Assembly (NCBI RefSeq): GCF_022201045.2
Contig: NC_068559.1
Coordinates: 29,558,501-29,622,500, forward strand
Length of the DNA: 64,000 nt
DNA from: Citrus sinensis
Lineage: Eukaryota; Streptophyta; Magnoliopsida; Sapindales; Rutaceae
Reading direction: 5' to 3'
Each line of letters begins with the position of its first letter. Positions within the stretch are counted from its first letter, which is position 1. This document shows positions 11,422 to 21,597 of this stretch, in pieces. The position numbers and the translations under genes are program-made. A model generated the notes under the pieces. It did not search any database. It was given only the letters and a program-made list of their open reading frames with translations, and was not told the origin of the DNA.

Positions 11422-11655
11422 ATGAGTCTCATACTTAGACCGTTCCTCCTGAACATTCTTAAACCACTTCAACGTGTCAAAACTCATCTCAAAAGGCAGA
11501 TTCAATTTTGTAAAACACAACGCATTTAGGCTCTACAACCACCAGAGTTAGTAGCCTATGTTGAGGGTTTAGAACGCCAACTCAGAGACATTGAGAGAAG
11601 TGTTTACGACATCCAGTTGGAGCTTGAGGTAAATTCAATAAGAGGACGATTTTAA
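11422..11655 (+). pseudogene. Small ORF after integrase, coiled-coil-like, one stop
   Basis: ATG at 11422 opens MSLILRPFLLNILKPLQRVK, followed by a basic stretch. It is interrupted by a TAG, then continues in the same frame with PPELVAYVEGLERQLRDIER and DIQLELE to a stop at 11653-11655. The second half has a heptad-like pattern. It lies between integrase and the Cys-rich ORF. I do not recognise a family. It could be the start of an env-position ORF of this retroelement lineage. Confidence 0.45.
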
Positions 11656-11796
11656 TTTTCTTTGTGTGTTTTAATTTGTTTTTCTGTTTGTGTGCTTTAG
11701 TTTGTTACCCCGGTGAAGTGGTGGATAACGGTACTCCATGACAATCAAGTCGGTTACTTCAGTTTCCCATAATAACTGATATTCTGAGGCGAAGGT

Positions 11797-12354
11797 ATGG
11801 ACAGAAACGAGATTCTAGCGAAGCTTCACAAGCGATTCCCTTCACTTCCTCAGAATGCCCTCCTTACGATCTATAAAGCTCGGTCCGAACGCATGCGATT
11901 ACTCATGAGGAATAACATACCTGCTGACATCCGTTGGTTAATCGAGGTTAAAGTACGATCGGCAGGTGAGTTACCTCCAAAATTTATTGCATACATGCCT
12001 GGTTGTGGTAAATGAAATTATGCAAGAAAACAACGAGCTCGAAGAATTTCTGTTGCTTGTCATAAGTGTGCCAGAATGAGTTGCCATAAAAACCCATGTT
12101 CTTTAGGAATGATGTCTGATAACAGGGAAGATAAGATTCAATTCATTAGGGATGGCTTGAATAAGGAGTCATTGGATGATATCCTTTTGTCTCTTGAAAC
12201 GCATCCCAGTGGATATGTGCAAGGAGCGATTCTCCAGTTATGGCCATTATTCCAGAAAGAGCATGCACGATATAGTCTCGGGAATCTGACTATAAACGAC
12301 CCTGTTTGCCAGTTTATAAGAAAACTGGATAGGAAGCCTATCCTCGACCCATAG
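11797..12354 (+). pseudogene. Cys-rich basic ORF in the gypsy element (virus nucleic-acid-binding-protein-like), one TGA
   Basis: The frame opens with MDRNEILAKLHKRFPSLPQN and runs to a TAG at 12352-12354, broken once by TGA at 12013-12015. Just after the TGA come a basic run RKQRARRIS and a Cys cluster CHKCARMSCHKNPC (pattern C-x2-C-x4-C-x4-C), then an acidic/hydrophobic tail (DNREDKIQFIRDGLN). A helical N-terminus, an Arg-rich stretch next to a short zinc-finger-like cluster and a short tail is the layout of cysteine-rich nucleic-acid-binding proteins of carla- and allexiviruses. Those proteins bind nucleic acid and can affect silencing or host transcription. The resemblance is from memory of the family pattern and is unproven. 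The frame continues past the TAG for 23 more codons to 12423. Confidence 0.45.
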
Positions 12355-12693
12355 AGGGCGTTCAAGCCGTTTCTGGACGTAAAACCAGAGGAAGATGTGA
12401 GCCACAGTCGCAACTACCTGTAAATATCCTTTTACTTTATTGTTATTTTATTTCACTATTGTCTTATTGTTTGCATTATTGTCTTTAATAATTTTATTAC
12501 TGTTTGCTTTTTCCTTATTACTGTTTGCTTTTTCCTTTTTACTGTTTTCTTTTTGACTCGCGAGCCACGTGCTTTACGCATTATTTGACATGGACATGTG
12601 ACCTCATACACAACTATGACCCACTATCACCAAGACTCTTAAATGTGATTTTCTTTGTCAATCACTCACAAATTATTTTTGCGAAGTATCACA

Positions 12694-13362
12694 ATGGCAG
12701 CTACTCCCAATAGACAATTCAAGAACATTTGTGTGCTTTCTGGATTTACATATGGCAAATATAAAGAGTTCGTTGAGGCAGCCATAGATCTTGGTCGAAG
12801 CATAGCAGCGAGAAAATTACACTTGGTGTATGGAGGAGGTAATCGAGGGTTATCAAAAATGGTCTCAGAAGCAGCTTTTATCAGAGGAAGTCAAGTGTTA
12901 GGCATCATCCCAAGAGTCTTAAAACCATTGGGCAGTTCGTCTGACTCATCAACTGGAGAAGAGTTAGTCGTCTCAGGTATGCAAGAAAGTATAACTAAAA
13001 TGCTTAATCATGCTGATGCTTTTATTTTCCTTCCAGGAGATCTTGCAACACTAGAGGCACTTATCACGCTAGCATCTTGGGCCCATCTGCACATCCACAA
13101 AAAACCCATCGGTTTGTTAAATGTCAATAACTTTTATGATGGCTTTATCGCATTTCTTAACCATGCAATAAAAAACTATTTCATTCCTGCTAATGTGAAA
13201 AAACTCTTTATTTGTGCTCACACTGCTACTGATCTACTTGATATGTTACAAGCTTATAAACCGGAGCCAGACCCCTGGACCTTTGTGTTGGAGCGACCAA
13301 ATAATGATGGTAACAGTAGCCGTAGTAAGAAGTACAAATTAGATTTAACTCTCCGCCTGTAA
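12694..13362 (+). CDS. LOG: LOG-like (cytokinin phosphoribohydrolase family) ORF captured by a gypsy element
   Basis: Intact intronless ORF of 222 residues. It shows the LOG order: FKNICVLSG (9-17), LVYGGGNRGLSKMVSEA (44-60), VLGIIPRVLKP (68-78), the helix GMQESITKMLNHADAFIFLPG (95-115), SWAHLHIHKKPIGLLNV (128-144), and a short basic tail. LOG enzymes release active cytokinin bases from riboside monophosphates in the cytosol. The signature PGGxGTxxE reads PGDLATLEA here (114-122), and the Arg of the conserved M-x-E-R-K helix is Ser (99), so the usual chemistry may be lost even though the Rossmann-like fold is kept. I chose the ATG at 12694 because LOG homology starts just after it; an in-frame ATG at 12655 adds 13 residues. 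Plant LOG genes have several introns, so capture was from mRNA or is ancient. The ORF lies between integrase and the 3' LTR, in sense orientation. Confidence 0.85.
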   Translation: MAATPNRQFKNICVLSGFTYGKYKEFVEAAIDLGRSIAARKLHLVYGGGNRGLSKMVSEAAFIRGSQVLGIIPRVLKPLGSSSDSSTGEELVVSGMQESITKMLNHADAFIFLPGDLATLEALITLASWAHLHIHKKPIGLLNVNNFYDGFIAFLNHAIKNYFIPANVKKLFICAHTATDLLDMLQAYKPEPDPWTFVLERPNNDGNSSRSKKYKLDLTLRL

Positions 13363-15301
13363 ATATTTTCTTCTGTGTTGCACCACCCAGGTGATGTCTT
13401 CTAAACTCTACTTCTTTCATTTCAAACATTGAGGACAATGTTTTGTTCTGGTTGGGGGGAGGGAATAGTCGACAATTGTGGAATTTTGGTTAAGTTTTTA
13501 CTAATTTTTTGTTGTAGAAACTAACTGTTGCTAACTTTTTGTGTTGAAGATGGCTGAATATGGAGTGTAGTTACTCTAGAAACGCATCTTCATTGTTTAA
13601 AAAAAAATTCAAAAAAAAAAATTCAAAAAAATAAAAATAAAAATTAGACATTTTCTTTTTCTTTATTAAGTTTTGATGTTTATTTTTCTTTTTTTTAATT
13701 TCTCCTCTATGAATATACATTTTCCAACTTTTGAGTCGAAGATGGTTGAATATGGAGTGTAGTGCCTCTAGAAACGCATCTTCTTAGTAAAAAAAAAAAA
13801 ACCATTTTCGTTTTCTATCATTTTAAGTGTAACTTTTCTAATTAGTTTTTTATGCATCATTTTCATATCTCTGCATACATATTTTCCTTTCATGTTTAGA
13901 ATAGGTTGGGGGGTAGAATGTTGTTTAAAAAAAAAAATTGTGTGATTTGTTTTAACATTGGATGACATGATTAATTTCAAATTTTAGTATTTGTATTATC
14001 TTTGATCTTAAGTGATGTTACGCTATGTTTGCTACTTTACATGTTGATGTCGGAGACTAATATGAGTTGCTTGAAGGAATGAACATGTTATAAATAAATG
14101 CCAAGTGAGTTGTTGAGCCTATCACTTTCTTGGAGAGTAACCTTTTTGCCCATTCTCTATACAGCTTAGCAGTTTATTATTTTATACATAATCTCTAAAT
14201 TTCTTTTGAGTTAAACCTAAAAAAATTAAAAAAAAAAAAATTATAAAATAAAAAAAAGAGAAAAAAAATGTGTTGCTACATTAGGAGGCCCATCTAACTA
14301 GTAGACATGGATAATTATTTAGAGCCCTAAAAGACGATGGAAAGGCCATCTTTGATCCGTTTGAGCCTTTCTAGCCATCCATTTTATTAAATATCCATAG
14401 TTACCAATTTTGAGCCTTTTAAAAATAAAAAAATAAAAACTTTTTCTTTGTCAACTTATCATCTTGACCCACTCCGATTTGGAGTATTACCCGATATCTT
14501 ATAAGTTCCATCACCTATTTATGTTTGAGAAAAATATAAATAATTATTTTGTTCAGTGAAGTTATGCCAAAAAAAAAAAAGAGAAAAAAAAACAAAAGTT
14601 GTTGTTTTAAAAGAATAAAAATAAAAATAATAGGTGAAATCCACCTTGCAACTTCAAAAAAAAAAAAAAAACAAATCTCTGCATTTTTCTCAAACATACA
14701 CTTTGTTTTCTTTATTTCCCTTCTTTGTTAGCCATGTCTCTAGCCTACGTTACGTCCTAATAAAAGTCCTTCTTGATTTTAGGGAACTATAGTTTGAAGT
14801 AGAAGCTAGTTATATGGGCTAAAAAGATGTAGTGATGCATAATTAAAAAAAAAAAGATAAATAAAGTGGGTTGACTAGCATTTTTGTTTGACTTGAGATC
14901 GTATTATTTCTAAGCTGAGGGCATATTTATTTCATTTTGGTGAGAGCATGTGATATCACTTTTTCATTATTTTCTCTCAATTACCATTCATTGGAGTGAC
15001 TATTTTTATTGGGTTTAATTTCTTTGTGAGAGTGTCACTACTTCCAGTGAGATTTTGGGGTTTGACATGTCATTCTTGAAAGTAGCTATAACAAAGTCTA
15101 CTGGGCTGATTCATGTGGATGGTTGATGTGGGTGTGATGTTACTTTAGACTGGAGATAATGCTTATACTTTTATTTGATTGCTATCATTAATCTGATTGA
15201 ATAAACACGAGTGTTTCTAAAAAAAAAAAAAAATCATTTTGAATTTGAATTTTGTTTTCGCTTTATTTGCTAGGGACTAGCAATAAGCTGGTTGGGAGGT
15301 G
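13363..15301 (+). other. 3' non-coding region of the gypsy element
   Basis: Contains a TTGAGGACAATG motif followed by GGTTGGGGGGAGGG (13430-13465), a recurrent feature of Athila/Tat internal DNA. A 50-bp direct repeat around GAATATGGAGTGTAGT occurs at about 13545-13593 and 13735-13784. There are many poly(A) and poly(T) runs. The polypurine tract (GGTTGGGAGGTG) at 15290-15301 ends exactly at the 3' LTR. No further ORF is credible. Confidence 0.7.
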
Positions 15302-16687
15302 TGTTGAGTGTTAGAAAATGCATATTTATAAAGGAGAAAACCGTCATTTTACATTCCAAGTCTTACTAACAACCCTTACTTTTATGTATTTAACCTTCTT
15401 GTGATTTAATTACATGTGTTTTATTTTAATTAAGTATTTTATGTATTTTAGGGGCATTATAGTCATTTCACAATAAAGGAGAAATCAGACGGCAAAACTG
15501 ACATCACTTTTGAACTCAGGACGGTAAAAAACCTTAGGAGGAGCATAAAAGGAAAAATGGCACTATTCACATGTACGGTACTATTCACGTGTATGGTACT
15601 GTATACGTTACTGTTCATGACACTGTTCACATAGACGGATGATGACGTGGCATTGACCGATGATGTGGCATTGACTGATGAGGTGTCACGATCCTGTTGA
15701 ACTAAAATTCTTATGTACTGTTGATGGTGACGTGGCAGCATATCAGTGGACGAAAAATATCGCGTACGGTGCATGCATCACACAGGATTATTTTCAACCA
15801 AACCGCGTTACTGTTCATCCGGGTCAAATCGCGTTACTGTTCAAAGTCGGGTCAAACCGTGTTACTGTTCATCCGCGTGGTCAAACCATGGACTGTTGAC
15901 TGATGACGTGGCGCAATCCTGAGCGTCCAAACTGTTTTTAATCCGATGGCCATGATTTACTCCATGTATCTATAAAAAGGGGGCCTCTCCCCCCTAATTT
16001 GATATCTCTGAATCTATTTTTGGGATCCATTTTCTGTAATTCCCTCTCCATCTTGTATTTTCTTCGTATTTTAATAAATTCCCATTTTGCCCCTAGTTCA
16101 ATTATGAGTGGCTAATTTTCTTTCAAGCTTGGGTTGAAGGTGAAGTCTCAACATGTGTCATGGGCTTAATTTGGTAAATTTATTTTCTCTTCCCCTCTAG
16201 TTTTTGTGGATGTTTTGACTTCTCGTCGACAAATAATACTAATCTTGTCTAGTACCGCCTTGGTTACACCGGCTCTCTAGTATAAGGTTATTATTATTTG
16301 GCACGATAAGCCCTTAACACCATATTGATTAGAGCGTGGTTCATGAGGTGTGGATTCCCCCCTCATGATTTAATTGGTATTAATAAGGAATATTTAGTCC
16401 ATGATGCATGTTAATACGGATCCAGATACCCAAGTACGTCAATTTAATAGATTTTCTCTTCAATTTATTCTCTCAATTGCAATTGCAATTTTAGAATTTA
16501 TTCTCGCCATTTTAATTTAATTATTAGCATATTCCAAATCATTTCCACCATAAATCCAACTACCCATTTACAAAATTAATTCTATATATAATTAAAATCC
16601 ACCTCCTCGTGGGATCGACACTCGTCACCATTAGTCTATACTACAATAGATTCGTGCGCTTGCGAGTACATTAAAATTTGCACAACA
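15302..16687 (+). repeat. 3' LTR of the gypsy element (1386 bp)
   Basis: Begins TGTTGAGTG and ends CACAACA. U3 carries a cluster of repeats of the type TACTGTTCA(C/T) and GTGACGTGGCA (about 15560-15910), which could act as enhancer modules. A TATA box TATAAAAAGG lies at 15971-15980 and a poly(A) signal AATAAA at 16073-16078, placing R near 16000-16100. The end block GTGGGATCGACACTCGTC and CGTGCGCTTGCGAGTA is characteristic of this gypsy group. The LTR promoter points to the right, toward the LTP gene at 16897. Confidence 0.93.
15971..15980 (+). promoter_or_regulatory. LTR TATA box
   Basis: TATAAAAAGG precedes a GGGGGCC/CCCCCC-rich leader, about 100 bp before the AATAAA signal. It is the expected start of retroelement transcription, and read-through would head into the LTP gene. 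Confidence 0.6.
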
Positions 16688-16896
16688 CTAATGTCTAATG
16701 TAATCATCAAAGAAAGAATATGCATGTAATGTGTAATGTATATAATATATATATATTCTCCCCATTGGCCATTTCCACTATCACCACCACCACAACTCTG
16801 ACCTCCCATTAGTTATATATAACTGCTATCTCCTTTAACTTCTAAGTTGCTAAAGCATAAATCCCTATCTCGATCTTGATTAAAGTTAGACTGGCA

Positions 16897-17751
16897 ATGG
16901 GCCTGCACAACTTATTAGTTACAATTATAATGCTGGTCATAGTATTAATGATGATAAGCAGTAGTGGAACAATGGCGGATAAAGCAAAAGACAGAGAGGA
17001 GTGCACAAATCAGCTGGTAGGGCTTTCTACATGTTTGCCTTATGTTGGGGGAGATGCGAAAGCTCCAACACCAGACTGTTGCAGTGGTCTCAAACAAGTC
17101 CTGAAGAATGACAAGAAGTGTTTGTGTGTTATTATTAGAGATATGAATGATCCAGAGCTTGGTCTTAATATTAATGTTACACTTACGTTAGGGCTGCCTT
17201 CGGTTTGCCATGCACCTGCCAACGTTTCTCAATGTCCTGGTTTGTAATTTTATATACGTTAATTTATATAATCTGTGCACTACTGTTGATGCCCGCCCAA
17301 TCTCTGATCTTTAACTTAAAATTAGTAATAATATACACGCAGATGCATATGGATGTTAATTTGATAAATTTAACCATATATGTGGATGATGCAGCACTTC
17401 TACACTTGGATCCAAATTCCCCAGAAGCTCAAGTATTCTATCAATTTGGTAGAAACCCCAGTAGTCCTCACACTGTAATTACAAGTACCCCAACTCCTAG
17501 TCCCACAGCCGCAGGTACAAATATATGTTAATGATAATAATTAGGATTAATTGTCGATCATCTTTTTCACTTCAGTTCTTATATCAGGTGGAGGAGGGAA
17601 GAACCCCATCAGTGCTGATTCTAGCAGCAACAATAGGGGAGCTCGTGTTCAAGGGACAAGTGACGGTTGTTGCATTGGAAATAGATGGTCAGGATTGGAG
17701 ATTGTTTCTGGGGTGGTGTTGTTTCATGTCTATTTATATAAAATTATATAA
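16897..17751 (+). CDS. GPI-anchored non-specific lipid-transfer-like protein (LTPG)
   Basis: Three exons, 16897-17239, 17395-17514 and 17588-17751, give a 208-residue protein. It has a signal peptide ([19 protein letters not shown]...), the eight-Cys LTP domain (C..C..CC..C.C..C..C, from EECTNQL to SQCP), a Pro/Ser/Thr-rich linker ([10 protein letters not shown]) and a hydrophobic tail ([18 protein letters not shown]) typical of GPI attachment. Introns have GT-AG borders and phases 1 and 1. LTPGs bind lipids at the outer plasma membrane or wall and help export cuticle or suberin precursors. A TATATA element near 16812 is only about 120 bp from the end of the gypsy LTR, so the native promoter has been cut off from its upstream DNA. 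The hydrophobic tail ends in a basic KII, slightly unusual. Confidence 0.85.
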
Positions 17752-19560
17752 TAATGCAATAATTAATCAATATAAAATGATCAGCTTAGCTGAGCGTCAG
17801 CTTGGTTCTTCTCCTCTCCTCTTGAATAAATTAGGTTGGGCTGTTTAGTGTTTGCTGCTGTAACCGTATGCCGATTTATTATATGTGTTAATTAATTAAT
17901 TAATTAATATTCTCTCCAGTCTACCTAGTAGTGGAATAGAAAAACATGTGTGGATGAGAGATTGCAAGATGAGCCTGAAAAAGGCATCGCAAATGCAATA
18001 GCATGTTAAAGCTTGCCAGTGCCTAACAAAAGTGTGTTAAAGCTAGCCTGGCCCTTTTTGAAGGACCAGTTTATGATTGAGTAGGGTTTTTGACACTCTT
18101 TAAAATTCCTTAATAAACCCCTTTTTAATTAAAATTACTTAAATCATCAAAGATAAATTTATTTATTTTTAATTTTTGAAAATGAACATTCAATTATAAA
18201 CTTAGTTAAATAAATTATTCTTTTAGCAAGTTTTTTAAACCCACTGTATTTCATAAATTTATATTTATATTTATATTTTAATTATTTTTTTTTTGAAAAA
18301 AATTATAAAATTTAGAGTAATGGAAATATACCCTACATAATAAGAAGAAAATAATTAAAGATTTTAGGATTTCAATATATTTTATAAATAAAAATTTAAA
18401 ATATATCTTTTGAGGGAGGAATTTTATGGGAAGATGATTAATTTTAATATATGAGTTTACATTTTAAGGGGGTATTTTAAGAAATAAAAAATTTTAAGTG
18501 GTGTTATAAAGATTTTAGATGGGTTAATTTTAGAAGACTTATGATACCATATGGTTCAGAATCCAAGAAACAAAATAATCTTTGATAAAGGAGTTTGAGC
18601 TTTTAACACCCCCATTAAAATTATAATGAAAGTCGTTTTTTTTTAATTAATCTTTTTTCATACCAAAAGCACCCTTATTCTATTAAACCTCATCTACTCT
18701 GTTTATTTTATCTTTTCAATTTTTTTTCAATCATTAAACAAATTGAACTCTGGGCATAAATCTTATAGTTTAACAGTATTCTATAAGTATGGGAATAATC
18801 AATATTTAAGAAAAAAAAAATATGGGAGTAATGCATTTGTAAGAAAAATAACAGAAACAAAGATTATTTCGACTCAACGATTGGATAGATGAAGGTCACA
18901 AATAGAAAAAGGAAAAGAAAACGACTTGCTGATGACTGATTCAAAGAATTTGCTGAAAAAATAAAATATAATATGTGGGTGTGTTAAAGTATTTATTAAA
19001 AGAGAGTTTCATTTAAAGAATTGCATTGGCTTTCAATTCTTTTGGACTACTTACAAATTAGGATCAGGATTTTCTCCTGATCTGATAATTTTCTGAGCAA
19101 ACCAATTAATTGCTGATTGGTTGTTAATAAATAAAAAAATAAAAGAAGTTAAATCTTACCCATACACTACCATTAAAAGACACATGACAGAAGATTTTTA
19201 AAAGATTAGTATAACTCAGATCAGGAGAGGATCATGTTTCTACAAATTAAGGCAAAGAAGTTTAGCCAAGCTTGATGGCACTGCGGCTTTGATTTAACTG
19301 TTAGGTGTCTTTTCATTAATGGAGGAGTCGGCAACTAAACTAAGAGGAATATATTTTACTAAACTAAGTCAAATCTCCATTTGAAAAATAAATAAATTAA
19401 TTAATTAATTAAATATAGAGATAAAATGTATGGATGGCAACGAGGAGGACTCGGGGCAGGGATCATGAACCTGAACCCAATCCGGAAGTAATTTTTGAAC
19501 TTGTCCCTACATTCAAAAATGAGTTCTACTATTTACCCTGAGTCAAATCCTGAAATTAAT
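17752..19560. other. Intergenic region with MITE-like debris
   Basis: Contains a TTAA microsatellite (about 17890-17907). A segment bounded by GACACTCTTTAAAATTCC (18093) and an inverted relative near 18475-18540 resembles the end family of the elements at 3746 and 5196. Near 19440-19500 there is a degenerate block around GGATGGCAACGAGG, reminiscent of decayed hAT ends. No genes are seen. Confidence 0.4.
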
Positions 19561-19561
19561 G

Positions 19562-19672
19562 CAAACGACGCCGTTTCATGCATTTTTTTTTGTTTTAATC
19601 AGCATCAAAACGACGCCATTTCGTGCATTTTTGTTTATTTTAATCAACATCAAAACGACGCTGTTTGCTGAG
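19562..19672. repeat. Three direct repeats around a palindromic AAACGACGCCGTTT motif
   Basis: Units of about 45 bp begin CAAACGACGCCGTTTCATGC, CAAAACGACGCCATTTCG and CAAAACGACGCTGTTTGC. The core is almost self-complementary. It lies about 1.9 kb before the start codon of the transporter gene; regulatory or repeat origin is undecided. Confidence 0.6.
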
Positions 19673-20221
19673 CTTCTCATCTCTGTATCATTTATTTCAC
19701 ACAAATCTTGAAAACTGAAAGCGATTCAGCATTCACTGAGAGTCTAATATACCAATTCCGTACAATACATCCTAAAACATATTACATTCTACAACTTGAG
19801 AGGAAAATCTGCTTTAAGAACGCTAGCACTAGAGCTCATTCCCGAAATAGACCGATTTTGTTTTTCAAGCTTTTACGGATCATACTTGCCTAAATTAGTT
19901 GAGGGCCTGCGGCTCGAAGGGCCGCAGTTATGGCTACCAGCCCTAAAAAAAGTTGTAGCACTACTCCTTAAGAAAGAGATATGGCCCAATCTCATTTACA
20001 ACTTTATTCCAGTCCAGTCCAAAATCTAAAAAATTGTGAAACTGAAAATCTGAATGAATAATAGCTGGACAGGGTTCGGAGAGTAGCTGCCAGTTGCCGG
20101 TTGCTAGTTGTGTTGAGAGACTTGTTGAGTTGAGAGAAAAGATGGATAAAGAAAGGGGAGGTGAACGCCAGCATCAGCTTGACTTGTAATGGTATTGACT
20201 GACTACTGAGGCATGCGAACC

Positions 20222-20240
20222 GTGTGTGTGTGTGTGTGTG
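20222..20240. repeat. (GT)n microsatellite
   Basis: A run of about nine GT units in the region upstream of the transporter gene. Confidence 0.9.
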
Positions 20241-21597
20241 GCGAGTCCTGACAGAGTCAGTCGCCTCTCCACATACGCAAACCAATGGAAATACCAAAAC
20301 AAACAAAACATAAGCCCATGAATAATAACTCCTCCAATCCTTTCCTTCCGTTACTGTTTTAACTGACATTATTGCCCAAGGCTGCCGGTCCATATTACAC
20401 GAGCAATATCGTCTTTTTGGGTTAAAGCTCCCCCATCATCCGTACCTCTGCAAACGCCATACTCCCAATAAATTTAAATTAGAAAAAAAAGAAAAAGAAA
20501 AAAAGAACAAATTCAGCCGCTTCGGATGACAAATGAACGTTTAGATTTCGTAGATTTCCCAGTTATCCAACATCCCACCATTCGCATGTGGATTCATATA
20601 TCTCTGTAAAGTCTATTAATAATAATGTTTTGTAAAAAAGTTTTTTTTTCTTTCATTATTATTATAAAAAAATAAAAAAATAAAAAAATAAAAACTTGTG
20701 TGTTACGCATCCAGCAAGACAGGAGCCTCTGCCCTATCCTTCTCCTTAGTTTGATTTTAATTTTGATTGTGATGGGCCGCGGCTGCTGTTTGTAGTTGTT
20801 TCTTCTCACACGTATCTATTCTATCCTCTACTTGCTTTTCTTTTCATTTTACTATTAACAAATTAGTGTTTCAGTTTCTAGTTCTCCATCATTTATGCTC
20901 TATTGCTTAGTTTCTTGCTTTTGTGAGTGCTTCAAATGTTCAATTCACTGCCTTGTCTCTTATTCGCTAATTGAATTCTACTTTCATTTTCTTCTTTGGT
21001 GCCAAATTATGTAATTTCTTTTCTGGAAAACTCTCAATTTATTTTAATTTCTGGATTAGGAGAATTTATAGATTTGGTTCGTTATATTGAATTATTTGGT
21101 TGACGGCTTCGATGGGAAATCTGTTCTTGGTTGAAATCCCAGTCATTTAATAACAACATATACAAATATTTAACTCCCCACCCCACCCAACAATGGAAAC
21201 TTTTCAGTCTTTTTGTCCTAAACAGACTCTGAGAGTCTTTTCACCAAGCTAATACACACACATATATACGCGCTAAACATTTTCCTGAAGCCCTAATGCT
21301 GAAGCCAATTAGTCATTTACTATCTGCACACTTTACTAATAGAATAATAGCTCCTTTAGCATCTTTGTGTGCCTACTCCTCTTCCGTGGATTGGGATTAG
21401 TAACAAGGGATTTTTTTTCATTTGCTACAGCATTTCATCGAAATTGTGATTCATGAGTATGGGAAAAACCAAGTTATTTCACTTTGTCTAGTTGGCATCC
21501 AATCTTTAGCCGTGCTAACTTCAATCAGTGTCCTGCAAGTTCTTTTTGAATTTTGATAACAAAAAGCACTGCAGGCATACCTTCAACTCTTTGAAAC

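Larger units (their letters stand above)
9813..16687 (+). mobile_element. Ty3/gypsy LTR retrotransposon (Athila/Tat-like) with LOG-like and Cys-rich ORFs; 5' half deleted
   Basis: The element starts TGTTGAGTG and ends TTTGCACAACA, between perfect 5-bp target duplications CTAAT (9808-9812 and 16688-16692). The 3' LTR is 1386 bp (15302-16687), but only the first 99 bp of the 5' LTR remain (9813-9911); they appear identical to the start of the 3' LTR. A deletion joins this stub to the end of pol, removing the rest of the LTR, primer site, gag, protease, reverse transcriptase and most of RNase H. What remains is integrase, three further ORF regions, a G-rich block (13453-13464), a polypurine tract just before 15302, and the LTR. 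The extra ORFs lie where Athila elements carry env-like genes. The copy cannot move by itself. The intact target duplication shows that the deletion followed insertion. Confidence 0.93.

Noticed and set aside
12655..12693. Longer start of the LOG-like ORF
   Set aside because: Homology to LOG starts after the ATG at 12694; the extra 13 residues look like leader.
12694..13362. Calling the ORF a functional cytokinin-activating enzyme
   Set aside because: The signature PGGxGTxxE and the catalytic Arg are altered, so activity cannot be claimed from sequence.
16876..16896. Upstream extension of the LTPG frame
   Set aside because: The codon at 16876 is TTG, not ATG; the first ATG is at 16897 and leads straight into the signal peptide.
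20004..20393. 129-codon minus-strand frame
   Set aside because: Its THTHTH stretch is the (GT)n microsatellite; no domain, and it lies upstream of the transporter gene.
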